From positions 930,001 through 994,000 of the forward strand of contig NZ_CP034279.1 in NCBI RefSeq assembly GCF_009739905.1: a stretch of 64,000 nucleotides of DNA, read 5' to 3'. A program made the translations under genes and the position numbers. This document shows, in pieces, positions 23,764 through 32,049 of this stretch; the stretch's first letter is position 1; each line of letters starts with the position of its first letter. The notes below the pieces were generated by a model. The model saw only the letters and a program-made list of their open reading frames with translations. It made no database searches and was not told the origin of the DNA. Source of the DNA: Streptomyces ficellus. GTDB lineage: Bacteria > Actinomycetota > Actinomycetes > Streptomycetales > Streptomycetaceae.

Positions 23764-24336
23764 TCACAACCGGCCCTCCTCGCGGCGGTGGATCTGCTCC
23801 ACCAGCTCGGCGGCGAGCGACTTGATGGTCTCCAGCCCCGGCCTTCCCCACGGCCGCGGTTCCGTGTCGACCACGCAGATGGTGCCGAGGGCCGTACCCG
23901 TACGGTCGATCAGGGGCGCGCCCAGGTACGAGCGGATGCCGATCTCGTCGACGACCGGGTTCCCGGCGAACCGCGGGTAGTCGCAGACGTCCTCCAGGAC
24001 CAGCGCCTTGCGGCGTACGACGACGTGCGGGCAGTAGCCGTGGTCGCGGGCCATGTACCGGCTGACGCCGCCGCCGACGGCCGCGGTCGCACCGAGTTCG
24101 TCGGTGGCCCGGGTGCCGTTCGGGGTGTGCAGCCCTGCGAAGAACTGCTGGTTCTCGTCGATGAAGTTGACCATCGAGTAGGGCGCGCCGGTCACCTTCG
24201 CGAGCCGCTGCGCGAACGCGTCGAAGTCGGGGTCCGGCCGTTCCCCGATGCCGAGCTGGCGCAGCCGCCGCACGCGCAGCGGAGCCTCCCGGTCGACGGG
24301 GGTGAGCAGCAGGTGGCCGGTCGGGTCGTACGTCAT
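23764..24336 (-). CDS. Conservon-associated GAF-domain protein
   Basis: A 190-residue protein that is mostly one GAF domain: PYSMVNFIDENQQFFAGLH, YCPHVVVRRKALVLEDVCDYPRF, IRSYLGAPLIDRTGTALGTICVVDTEPR, then a C-terminal helix. GAF domains sense small ligands or redox state. Its ATG overlaps the CvnD stop (ATGA at 24333-24336), so it is the fifth gene of the conservon, in the position where other conservons carry a P450. It likely gives sensory input to, or receives a signal from, the Cvn complex. Confidence 0.85.
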   Translation of the reverse strand: MTYDPTGHLLLTPVDREAPLRVRRLRQLGIGERPDPDFDAFAQRLAKVTGAPYSMVNFIDENQQFFAGLHTPNGTRATDELGATAAVGGGVSRYMARDHGYCPHVVVRRKALVLEDVCDYPRFAGNPVVDEIGIRSYLGAPLIDRTGTALGTICVVDTEPRPWGRPGLETIKSLAAELVEQIHRREEGRL

Positions 24337-24989
24337 GTGGGTGCTCCGTAGCTCGGCGCCGGGGCCGGGTTGGCGTCCAGCAGGTGCTGGACGAGGGTGA
24401 CCAGGGTCTGGATCCCGGAGCTGGCGATCCGGGCGTCGCACAGGACGACGGGCACGTCCGGCTTCAGGTCGATGGCCGCGCGCACCTCGTCCGGTTCGTA
24501 GTGGTACGAGCCGTCGAACTCGTTGACGGCGACCAGGAACCGGATGCCGCGCCGCTCGAAGAAGTCCACCGCCGAGAAGGACGCCTGGAGGCGCCGGGTG
24601 TCGGCGAGGACGACGGCCCCGAGGGCGCCCTCCGACAGTTCGTCCCACATGAACCAGAAGCGTTCCTGGCCGGGCGTTCCGAAGAGGTAGAGCACATGGC
24701 GGTCGTCGAGGCCGATGCGGCCGAAGTCCATGGCGACCGTGGTGGTGGTCTTGCTCTCCACGCCCTCCAGGTCGTCGGTCCCGACGCTCACCGTGGTGAG
24801 CAGTTCCTCCGTGCTCAGCGGTTCGATCTCGCTGACCGCCCCGACGAAGGTGGTCTTGCCGACCCCGAAGCCGCCCGCGATCAGGATCTTCAGGGCGGTG
24901 GGGAAGACGTCCTGGTCGTCCCCCCGGTCCTCGGGTCGGTTCCCGGGCCGGTCCTCGGGTCGGTCCTCAGAGCCGTCGTCGTAGGCCAT
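24333..24989 (-). CDS. cvnD: Conservon small GTPase
   Basis: A 218-residue Ras-like GTPase of the actinobacterial conservon family. After a 30-residue Asp/Arg-rich N-terminus it has the P-loop GGFGVGKTTF, a switch region with TTTTVAMDFGRI, the G3-type FGTPGQERFWFMW, and the G4-type VAVNEFD in place of NKxD. CvnD proteins bind GTP and report the state of the CvnA-C membrane complex. It overlaps cvnC by 23 nt and the GAF gene by 4 nt. Confidence 0.92.
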   Translation of the reverse strand: MAYDDGSEDRPEDRPGNRPEDRGDDQDVFPTALKILIAGGFGVGKTTFVGAVSEIEPLSTEELLTTVSVGTDDLEGVESKTTTTVAMDFGRIGLDDRHVLYLFGTPGQERFWFMWDELSEGALGAVVLADTRRLQASFSAVDFFERRGIRFLVAVNEFDGSYHYEPDEVRAAIDLKPDVPVVLCDARIASSGIQTLVTLVQHLLDANPAPAPSYGAPT

Positions 24990-25338
24990 CGAGCACTGCC
25001 TCCAGCAGGGAACGGTCGGTGGGGGTGTCGTGGAAGCGGGGCGCCCGCGCGGTCAGCGCCCCGCAGTCCACGAGGTCCGAGAGCAGCACTTTGGTGACCA
25101 CGGCGGGCAGCCGTAAGTGCGCCGCGACCTCGGCCACCGAGGTCGGCCCGTCGCACAGCCCGAGGGCCAGGGCGTGCTCGGGGCCGAGGTGCGACTGGGG
25201 CAGAGCCCCGGTGGCCATCACCAGGGAGAGCAGGTCCAGTGCCGCCGTCGGTCGGGTGCGGCCGCCGCTCACCGTGTACGGGCGGACGAGCCGGCCCGCG
25301 GCGTCGTCGAGCCACGGCCCGTCCTGTCGGCGCGGCAC
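24967..25338 (-). CDS. cvnC: Conservon DUF742 protein
   Basis: A 123-residue DUF742 winged-helix-like protein: WLDDAAGRLVRPYTVSGGRT, then LDLLSLVMAT, LGPEHALALGLCDGPTSVAEVAAHLRLPAVVTKVLLSDL and LLEAVLDGLRRRL at the C-terminus. The GTG at 25336-25338 lies 2 nt after the cvnB stop and is chosen on spacing and on the family's usual length. CvnC links the roadblock protein to the GTPase in the heterocomplex. Confidence 0.9.
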   Translation of the reverse strand: MPRRQDGPWLDDAAGRLVRPYTVSGGRTRPTAALDLLSLVMATGALPQSHLGPEHALALGLCDGPTSVAEVAAHLRLPAVVTKVLLSDLVDCGALTARAPRFHDTPTDRSLLEAVLDGLRRRL

Positions 25339-25340
25339 GG

Positions 25341-25775
25341 TCAGCGCCCTGTGCCGCCCGGCGCCGCGGCCGCTTGTCTGGCCGGGGTGACGAGGTAGGG
25401 CCGTACGCTCTTGACCAGCATGGTCATCTCGTATCCGAGGACCGCGGCGTCCGTCTCCCGGCCGGCGAGCACGGCCAGGCAGGTGCCGGAGCCGGCGGTG
25501 GAGACGAACAGCAGCGTGGAGTCGAGCTCGACGACCACCTGCCGCACCTCGCTGTCGCCGCCGAAGCGGCTGCCGGCGCTGCGGCCGAGCGAGTAGAGGC
25601 CGGAGGCCAGCGCCGCCATGTGGTCGGCGCTGTCGGGGTCCAGGCCGTGCACGGACTTCACCAGCCCGTCCGAGGAGAGCAGAACCGCGCTGCGGGTGTA
25701 GGGGACCCGCTGGACCAGGCCGCCGAGCAGCCAGTCGAGATCCGAGGAATGGCCGGTCGGCACATCGCTCGCCAT
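25341..25775 (-). CDS. cvnB: Conservon roadblock/LC7 protein
   Basis: A 144-residue roadblock/LC7-domain protein (DLDWLLGGLVQRVPYTRSAVLLSSDGL, then VVVELDSTLLFVSTAGSGTCLAVLAG and YEMTMLVKSVRPYL). Roadblock proteins act as GTPase-activating or scaffold partners of small GTPases, here CvnD. It starts 7 nt after the cvnA stop, in the same operon. Confidence 0.92.
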   Translation of the reverse strand: MASDVPTGHSSDLDWLLGGLVQRVPYTRSAVLLSSDGLVKSVHGLDPDSADHMAALASGLYSLGRSAGSRFGGDSEVRQVVVELDSTLLFVSTAGSGTCLAVLAGRETDAAVLGYEMTMLVKSVRPYLVTPARQAAAAPGGTGR

Positions 25776-25782
25776 GGTGCAT

Positions 25783-27780
25783 CTACTCCTTGTGCGCTTC
25801 GTCGTGTCGTTGCGGTTCCGGGTGCCCGTGGTGCCCGTGGTGCGGGGACTGGGCCGGGTGCGGCGGCTGCTCCGGGTGACCCGGGTGCGCCAGGTGCCCG
25901 GGTTGCGCCAGGTGCCCGAGGTGCAGCGCGTTCTCCGGCGCCTGGGGGTGCGCGGGTTGCTCCGGGTACGCGGCGTCGCGCGGGACCGCCGGCATGGACT
26001 CGGCCAGGCCGATGCCGCGCCGGAAGGCGGCCATCAGACCCGGGTCGTGCAGGGCGTCGTCGTCGTGCTTGCGCGGCGTGGGCGCGTCCCGCAGCTGCGG
26101 GACGATGTGCTCCTGCGCCCGCCGCTTGGGCAGTTGGGGGCGGCCCGGGGTTCCGGGCGTCGCCGACGCGGGGTTCGGCCGGTCGGACCGTTCGCCGCGG
26201 ACGGGCAGGGGCGCGTTGCCGCCGCCGTGCTGCTGCTGGTGCTGGTGCTGGTGCGGGATCATCGGCGGGGCGGTGGGCGCGTGGACCGGCTTGCGGTGCA
26301 CAGGCTCGGGGACCGTGACCTCGCCGGGGATGTGCCGCGCCGGGCCGGCGTGGTGCACCGGCTCGCGCGGGGCCTCGCGCGGACTGTCCGGCAGGGTTTC
26401 GCGCGGTTGTCCGGGCGCCTGTTCGCCCAGTGGTGTGCGCGGTTGTGCGCGCGCCTCCTGGTGCGCCTCCTGGTGCGTGTTCTGGTACGCCTCCTCGTGG
26501 CCCGCCTGGAGCACCGCCTGGCGTTCGGCGGTGGACAGCCCGTCGGGGTCGGCGCCGAGCAGGCCCTGGGGAAGGACCAGAACGGCCTGGACACCGCCGT
26601 AGATGTTGGACTGGAGACGTACGGCGATGCCGTGCCGGCGGGCGAGCGCCGAGACGACGAACAGCCCGATCCGGCCGTCCTGGAGCAGGTGCGCCACATT
26701 CACCTGATCGGGATCGGTGAGCAGGGCGTTCATCTTGTTCTGCTCGGACACGGACATGCCGAGGCCCCGGTCCTCCACCTCGACGGCGAGCCCGGCCGTC
26801 ACGTACTGCGCCCGCAGCAGCACCGGGGTGTGCGGGGCGGAGAACAGCGTGGCGTTCTCGACGAGTTCGGCGAGGAGGTGGATGACGTCGGCGACGGCGT
26901 GCCCGCGCAGGGTGCCGTCGATGGGCGGCACCAGTTTGACCCGAGGGTAGTGCTCGACCTCCGCGATGGAGGAACGGAGCACCTCCATCATCGTGACCGG
27001 GTTCGACCACTGGCGGCGGGAGATGGCCCCACCCAGTACGGCGAGGTTCTCCGCGTGCCGGCGGATGCGGGTGGCCAGGTGGTCGATGTGGAACAGGCCC
27101 TTGAGCAGTTCCGGGTCCTCGACCTCGTTCTCCAGCTCGTCGAGGAGCTGGATCTCGCGGTGGACCAGGGACTGGAGGCGGCGGGCGAGGTTGACGAAGA
27201 CCTCGACCTTCTGTTCGTTGCCGACGCTGCTGGACAGCCGCGAGGCCTGGACCACGGTCGTCAGGGCCGCGTCGTGGGCGCGGTTCAGCTCGTCCGCCAG
27301 CCGGTCGAACCCGTCCCCGCCCGCGGGGAGCGGCGGCGGGCTCTGGCGGGCCGGCGGGCGTTCCCCTCGGCGGAGCTGCTCGACCAGGGCGCGCAGCTCG
27401 TTCTGGCTGCGGGCGCTGCGCTGCCGGAGCGCGTCGCAGCGGTCCAGTACGGCGGCGGCCGCGCGGTTCACACTGAGCAGCGCCGCGCCGACGGCGGCCA
27501 CGGCGAGCCCCGCGGAGGCCGCCAGCGCCGCCCATACGGCGGGAGACAGGTGCGCGCCGGTGGTGCGGATCGTGAACAGCAGGGTGGCGGCGCCGCCCAG
27601 CGCCACCACGACGGGGGGCAGCACGGCGGCACGCTGGAGTTGGGGTCGTATACGGACGTCCGGCGAGAGGGACGAGGAGCGCGACCTCCCGGTGTGCGAC
27701 AGGGAACGGGCGCCTGGCCGGCCGTGCCGCCCGCCCTCACGGCGGTCCGGCCGCGCGACGGGTGCGCGAAGTTGAGACAT
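25783..27780 (-). CDS. cvnA: Conservon sensor histidine-kinase-like protein
   Basis: A 665-residue membrane kinase-like protein. Two hydrophobic helices lie at about residues 53-72 and 81-102, followed by a coiled-coil region and the helical part (NLARRLQSLVHREIQLLDELE). The C-terminal HATPase fold shows HLLAELVENATLFSAP (N box), VEVEDRGLGMS (G1) and GRIGLFVVSALARRHGI (G2). The last roughly 230 residues are a low-complexity tail rich in His, Pro and Gln, e.g. HQHQHQQQHGG and HLGHLAQPGHLAHPGH. The ATG at 27778-27780 is chosen over an upstream extension because it gives a normal CvnA N-terminus. It senses an unknown signal. Confidence 0.9.
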   Translation of the reverse strand: MSQLRAPVARPDRREGGRHGRPGARSLSHTGRSRSSSLSPDVRIRPQLQRAAVLPPVVVALGGAATLLFTIRTTGAHLSPAVWAALAASAGLAVAAVGAALLSVNRAAAAVLDRCDALRQRSARSQNELRALVEQLRRGERPPARQSPPPLPAGGDGFDRLADELNRAHDAALTTVVQASRLSSSVGNEQKVEVFVNLARRLQSLVHREIQLLDELENEVEDPELLKGLFHIDHLATRIRRHAENLAVLGGAISRRQWSNPVTMMEVLRSSIAEVEHYPRVKLVPPIDGTLRGHAVADVIHLLAELVENATLFSAPHTPVLLRAQYVTAGLAVEVEDRGLGMSVSEQNKMNALLTDPDQVNVAHLLQDGRIGLFVVSALARRHGIAVRLQSNIYGGVQAVLVLPQGLLGADPDGLSTAERQAVLQAGHEEAYQNTHQEAHQEARAQPRTPLGEQAPGQPRETLPDSPREAPREPVHHAGPARHIPGEVTVPEPVHRKPVHAPTAPPMIPHQHQHQQQHGGGNAPLPVRGERSDRPNPASATPGTPGRPQLPKRRAQEHIVPQLRDAPTPRKHDDDALHDPGLMAAFRRGIGLAESMPAVPRDAAYPEQPAHPQAPENALHLGHLAQPGHLAHPGHPEQPPHPAQSPHHGHHGHPEPQRHDEAHKE

Positions 27781-28164
27781 CAGCGTCCTTGGTACGTGGG
27801 GCCCCAGGAACAGGATTCGGCGTACTATCGGCGTACTAAACGGATGTTCGAGTACGGTGCCGCGGCGGTGACACAAGGCGCCACATGAGCCCGCGGTTGA
27901 TCACTGGCAACACACAGTAGTCGCCAATCCGTCACGTGCGATGCGCAGTTGACAAACTTGCCCGCCAAGCGTCCCGCTCTGGTATGAGGCCTCGCACGGC
28001 CGCCCGATAACCCCGTGGCATCGACACGCCGCGCCTCGGCGGCCCGCTCCGGGCCCTTCTCTCGCGCAATCGACACGCCGTCAGGTCTGTTTGAATGGTT
28101 TACGGACCGAGTGGGGGACGTCCTCACCTCGATGACGTGTGCACCGAACTTGTGAGGACGGCAC
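27781..28164. other. Divergent promoter region, conservon and nuclease fusion
   Basis: 384 nt between the cvnA start and the GTG of the rightward nuclease-like gene. The half nearest cvnA is AT-richer (about 27780-27960) and probably holds the conservon promoter. No open frame with coding character was seen. Confidence 0.5.
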
Positions 28165-30456
28165 GTGAGCTCCCTTCGACAGGCCGAACCCGACGGCTAC
28201 CCCGTGCCACTCCCCTGGCTGGCGCGCGCGAGTTCGGCCCCTCACGTCCCCGGCGGACCGGCCGAGATCATCGGGAACCTCACCGCCCTGCTGCGGGACA
28301 TCGCGGCGGACCCGACGGTCGACCGCCCCTTCGGCTGGCCCACCGGGGACAGGCCCACGACCCTGCGGAAGGCCCTGCACCTCCTCGGTACGTGCGGCCT
28401 GCTGGTCCGGCAGAGCCGCCCCGCCCGGGTGACCCTCACCGAGGAGGCCGAGCGGTTCCTCGCCGCCGGTGATCCCCTCCACCTGCTCTCCGTGCTCCAC
28501 GCCCACGTCAGGTTCATGGGCGAGGCCCTCGCCGCCGTCGGGGACGGCCTCAGCCACGACGAGCTGAACGGTGCCGCGCTCCGCGACTACGGCCTCAAGT
28601 GGGACTCGCTCGACCAGGTGCGGCGGCGTGTGTACTGGCTGCGCGCGGCGGGCGTCGTCGACTACTGGAGCAACGGGAGGATCCTGCTCAACGAACGCGG
28701 CCGGCGGTTCCTGGAGCGCCTGGAACTCGCGGACGCCGAGCAACTGCCACACCGTCGCCCGTCGTCGCCGCAGCCACCGGAACTGCCGCCGACGCCCGCG
28801 CCGCTGGCCTCCGGGCTCGAAGAGGCCGGCCAGGACGCACTGCGGTCCCGCAAGCGCCTCGTCGGCTACATCGCGGGCGGTGTACGGGTGGACGCGCTGG
28901 CGCGCCTGGTGAACGCGGCCGTGCCCAGCATCGACCGCGGCGACTTCCTCGACTTCTGCGTCGGGGAGTTCGGCGTCCGCGAGTCGTCCGCCGACCAGAC
29001 GCTGGGCACCCTGAAGGCGCTGGGCCTCGTCGGGCAGGTCGGCACCGACGCGTTCGCGGCGACCGACCTCGCCGCGAGCTGCCTGGCGTCCGGCGAGCCC
29101 CTGGACTTCGTCCGCCTCCTGCACCTGCGGGTCGCGCTGCTGGGGGAGACGCTCGACGCGCTGGCCGACGAGACCGACACGGGCACGCTCGTGCATGTCC
29201 TCGCCGAGCGGTACCCGGACGCGCGGCTGACCCGGGACGACGTCACGCGCCGGGTGGCCCTGTTCCTGGAGACCGGCCTGGCCGAGCGGATCGGCCAGAT
29301 CGTCCGGAGGACCGAGCTGGGGGCGGCGCTGGTGCGGACGCTGCCGCTGCTGGCCCGGGAGGACATGGGGCCGGGCGCGCTCCCCGGGCCGCGCGGCCAG
29401 GCCGACGGGGTGGCCGGCTCGCCGTCCCCGGCCGGGGCGGACCGTACGGTTCGGCCCGACCCGGCCGAGAGGGCCGCCGAGGTCGCGGCCGAGGTGGTGC
29501 GGGCGGCCACCGACAGCGCCGACTACGAGCGTTTCGAGAGGGCGGTCGCCGCCGCGTTCCGCACCCTGGGGGTCGAGGTCGAGGAACACAGCGGCCCCAA
29601 GAAGACCGACGTGGTCGTCGAGTTGTGGCAGTCCCCGGTCAGCCGACTGCGCGTCGCGGTGGAGGCCAAGACGGACGGCGCGGGCCTGGTCACGGACGAC
29701 GACGTCCGGTTCGTGAGGCTCCGTCAGCACCGCGAGCGCCACCGGGCGCGGTCCACGGTGCTGGTCGGTCCCCGGTTCGACGCCCGGGTGGAGGAGGAGG
29801 CAGCGAAGGACGGGGTGGCTCTGCTCACCGCACGCGAGCTCGCGGACGCCGTCGTACGGCACGGCCGTACGCCGCTGGCGCCCCGTGAGATCGCCGCGCT
29901 GGTGAGCGTGGGCGAGCGGCCCGCGTGGGAGCGCACCTGCGAGAGGGCCGAGCGGCGCCAGGAGGCCCTGGTGCACGTCCTGGACACCCTGTGGAAGAGC
30001 GGCAACGACCCCGTCGACATCGAGTACAGCGCCGGAGCGCTGGGCGTGCGCGACATCTGGCGGGAGACCAAGGCCGTGCTGGAGACCCCCCTGGACCCGG
30101 CGGAGATCGAGGAAGCGCTCGCCTTCCTGGGCACGCCCCTCGTCGGCGGAGTGGTCCGGCAGGGCGCCGATCACGTCGTCACGGGCCCGCCCGCCCTGGT
30201 CGCCGCACGGCTGCGGGCCCTCGCGTCGGCGATCGAGTCGACGGGCCGGGGACCGACGGCGCCCGCCGCGGTGGATCCCGCCCGGCGGCTCCCCGGGAAG
30301 GAGGAGCCGCCCGCGGCGGAAACGCCCGGCGGAGTGACGCCGTCGGCGGTGCGGGCGTGGGCCGCGGCCCAGGGGAGGGCCGTCAGCGCACGCGGACGGC
30401 TGCCGGTGGGCCTGGTCAGGGAGTACCAGCGCGCGCACGGGCTCGTGGACGGCTGA
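28165..30456 (+). CDS. Winged-helix / PD-(D/E)XK nuclease-like / Lsr2-type fusion protein
   Basis: A 763-residue protein of unrecognised overall family. Residues 1-190 and 227-395 look like two copies of one winged-helix module; compare FLAAGDPLHLLSVLHAHV (99-116) with CLASGEPLDFVRLLHLRV (306-323), each followed by an HTH-like region. Residues 450-560 look like a PD-(D/E)XK nuclease: FERAVAAAFRTLGVEVEEH helix, D482 in TDVVVEL, E500-A-K502 in VAVEAKTDG, then VLVGPRFDAR. Residues 570-690 are another helical region. Residues 724-758 match the C-terminal DNA-binding domain of Lsr2 (VTPSAVRAWAAAQGRAVSA, then RGRLP), including the RGR minor-groove hook at 743-745. The GTG at 28165 has GAGGA upstream. 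It is monocistronic. A DNA-targeting or defence role is inferred. Confidence 0.8.
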   Translation: MSSLRQAEPDGYPVPLPWLARASSAPHVPGGPAEIIGNLTALLRDIAADPTVDRPFGWPTGDRPTTLRKALHLLGTCGLLVRQSRPARVTLTEEAERFLAAGDPLHLLSVLHAHVRFMGEALAAVGDGLSHDELNGAALRDYGLKWDSLDQVRRRVYWLRAAGVVDYWSNGRILLNERGRRFLERLELADAEQLPHRRPSSPQPPELPPTPAPLASGLEEAGQDALRSRKRLVGYIAGGVRVDALARLVNAAVPSIDRGDFLDFCVGEFGVRESSADQTLGTLKALGLVGQVGTDAFAATDLAASCLASGEPLDFVRLLHLRVALLGETLDALADETDTGTLVHVLAERYPDARLTRDDVTRRVALFLETGLAERIGQIVRRTELGAALVRTLPLLAREDMGPGALPGPRGQADGVAGSPSPAGADRTVRPDPAERAAEVAAEVVRAATDSADYERFERAVAAAFRTLGVEVEEHSGPKKTDVVVELWQSPVSRLRVAVEAKTDGAGLVTDDDVRFVRLRQHRERHRARSTVLVGPRFDARVEEEAAKDGVALLTARELADAVVRHGRTPLAPREIAALVSVGERPAWERTCERAERRQEALVHVLDTLWKSGNDPVDIEYSAGALGVRDIWRETKAVLETPLDPAEIEEALAFLGTPLVGGVVRQGADHVVTGPPALVAARLRALASAIESTGRGPTAPAAVDPARRLPGKEEPPAAETPGGVTPSAVRAWAAAQGRAVSARGRLPVGLVREYQRAHGLVDG

Positions 30457-30487
30457 GCCCGGCCGGCCCGGGTGGGGGCCGGGTGGG

Positions 30488-31372
30488 TCAGCCGGTCAGG
30501 CCGAGCGTGGACAGGCGGGCCGGGTCGGTGAGGATGTCGAGGCCGGTGACCCGGCCGTCCCGGACGGTGAAGGACATCACCGACAGGGGGCGGCCGTCGG
30601 CGAACGAGACCACGCCGGGAGAGCCGTTGACCAGCACCACACGGGCGTCCTGCGCGAAGCGGGCGAAGGTGATCGCCTGGGACGCCACGTCGGTCGCTCC
30701 GCGCCGGGCCAGGCTCGGCAGGAGCGCACCGCCGTCGGAGCGCGCCACGACGGCGGGGTCGAGAACGGCGAGCAGGGCGTCGAAGTCACCGCCTCGGGAG
30801 GCGGCCAGGAAGGCGTCCACGACTCCGCGCTTGCGTGTGACGTCGGTGTCGGCGGACGGTGTGGCCCCCTGGACGCGGCGGCGGGCGCGGCTGGCGAGTT
30901 GCCGGGTGGAGGTGGGGGTCCGGTCCAGGACGGCCGCGATCTCGTCGAAGGGCACGTCGAACATGTCGTGCAGGACGAAGGCCAGCCGCTCGGCCGGTGA
31001 CAGCGTCTCCAGCACGATCATGAGCGCGATGCCGACCGAGTCGGCGATCAGGATCTCCTGCTCCGGGTCGGCCGCCGGCAGGCCGCTGACGACCGGGTCG
31101 GGTATCCGGACACGGTCGTCGGGACCGGTCAGCGGATCCTCACGGCGGGAGGTGCGGGCCCGCAGCATGTCCAGGCAGACCCGGCCGACCACCGTCGTCA
31201 GCCAGGCTCCCAGGTTCTTCACCCCGCTCACGTCGCTGCGGCCCAGCTTCAGCCACGCCTCCTGGACGGCGTCCTCGGACTCCGCGAGCGAACCCAGCAT
31301 CCGGTAGGCCACCGCGCGGAGTTGACGCCGTTCCGCCTCGAAGCGCCCGGCCAGAAATTCGTCCCCGTTCAC
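30488..31372 (-). CDS. ECF41-family sigma factor (SigJ-like, C-terminal SnoaL domain)
   Basis: A 294-residue extracytoplasmic-function sigma factor. Region 2 covers about residues 10-80 (AYRMLGSLAESEDAVQEAWLKL), region 4 about 115-165 (LSPAERLAFVLHDMFDVPFDEIAAVLDRTP). The C-terminal 110 residues form a SnoaL-like domain (ending LSVMSFTVRDGRVTGLDIL), which in ECF41 proteins replaces an anti-sigma factor and modulates activity from within. Next to it, divergent, is a carboxymuconolactone-decarboxylase-like gene with a perfect ECF41 promoter, the hallmark arrangement of this group. The start is a GTG at 31370-31372. Confidence 0.92.
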   Translation of the reverse strand: MNGDEFLAGRFEAERRQLRAVAYRMLGSLAESEDAVQEAWLKLGRSDVSGVKNLGAWLTTVVGRVCLDMLRARTSRREDPLTGPDDRVRIPDPVVSGLPAADPEQEILIADSVGIALMIVLETLSPAERLAFVLHDMFDVPFDEIAAVLDRTPTSTRQLASRARRRVQGATPSADTDVTRKRGVVDAFLAASRGGDFDALLAVLDPAVVARSDGGALLPSLARRGATDVASQAITFARFAQDARVVLVNGSPGVVSFADGRPLSVMSFTVRDGRVTGLDILTDPARLSTLGLTG

Positions 31373-31373
31373 C

Positions 31374-31400
31374 TGTCACATCCTCGCCTCGGGATCCGTC
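31374..31400 (+). promoter_or_regulatory. ECF41 promoter (TGTCACA-N16-CGTC)
   Basis: TGTCACA at 31374-31380 and CGTC at 31397-31400 with a 16-nt spacer match the ECF41 consensus as I remember it (TGTCACA-N16-CGTC). It points right to the decarboxylase-like gene, whose ATG is 43 nt after the CGTC, and almost touches the sigma gene start on the other strand. Confidence 0.85.
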
Positions 31401-31442
31401 GGTCGTATGACGGACGCTAACCGATGACCAAGGAGAAACACG

Positions 31443-31961
31443 ATGAGCGCCAACACCGCCCCCACCGCCGAGGACACGACCACCAAGGTCTCCCGCATGC
31501 AGGACCCGGCCCGGTTCATCCCCGAGCTGAGTGACGTCAGCGCCGCCCTGTTCCGCGCCACCGGCAACCAGTCCGTGCCGCGCACCACGATCAACCTCGT
31601 CCACCTGCGCGCCGGGCAGATCGCCCGCAACACCTACCTGACCGTGCTCAACACCAGCTTCCTGCGCAAGGCCGGCGAGAGCGAGGAGCGCATCACCGCC
31701 GTGTCCTCCTGGCAGGACGCGCCCTACTTCACCGCCGCCGAGCGCGCCGCCCTCGCTCTGGTCGAAGCCACCGTCCAGCCCGCCCCGCACGGCCAGGAGC
31801 GCGTCACCGACGAGGTGTACGCCGAGGCGGCGCGGCACTACGACGACAAGGCGCTTGCCACCCTCACCGTCGCCATCGGCCAGATCAACTTCTTCACCGC
31901 CCTGGCCGTGATCGGCAAGCCGAAGCCGGTCACCTCGCTCGGCGACAACCAGTGGGACTAG
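31443..31961 (+). CDS. Carboxymuconolactone decarboxylase-like protein without the CxxC pair
   Basis: A 172-residue AhpD/carboxymuconolactone-decarboxylase-fold protein. The usual LRASQxNGCxxCxxxH core is replaced by HLRAGQIARNTYLTVLNTSFLRKAGESEERI: the two redox cysteines and the histidine are missing. The flanking helix and the C-terminal ALATLTVAIGQINFFTALAVI helix, typical of the family, are kept. It is the cognate target (COE gene) of the divergent ECF41 sigma factor. It lacks the thiol chemistry of typical members, so a different, non-peroxidatic role is likely. AAGGAGA precedes the ATG. Confidence 0.83.
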   Translation: MSANTAPTAEDTTTKVSRMQDPARFIPELSDVSAALFRATGNQSVPRTTINLVHLRAGQIARNTYLTVLNTSFLRKAGESEERITAVSSWQDAPYFTAAERAALALVEATVQPAPHGQERVTDEVYAEAARHYDDKALATLTVAIGQINFFTALAVIGKPKPVTSLGDNQWD

Positions 31962-31990
31962 GGACAACCCTTCCAGGGGCGCGACACACC

Positions 31991-32023
31991 CCGGCGGGCC
32001 CCGGATCGTCCGGGGCCCGCCGG
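31991..32023. terminator. Bidirectional hairpin terminator
   Basis: A perfect 15-bp inverted repeat (31991-32005 with 32009-32023, loop TCG) between the convergent decarboxylase-like and kdpC genes. Confidence 0.82.
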
Positions 32024-32049
32024 CTCCGCCGTCGTACGGCCGGGCCCCA

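Noticed and set aside
28081..30438. A 785-codon open frame on the strand opposite to the nuclease fusion gene
   Set aside because: It is the high-GC antisense shadow of the real gene: low complexity (Arg, Gly, Gln, His), no domain, and the plus-strand gene has a ribosome binding site and recognisable domains.
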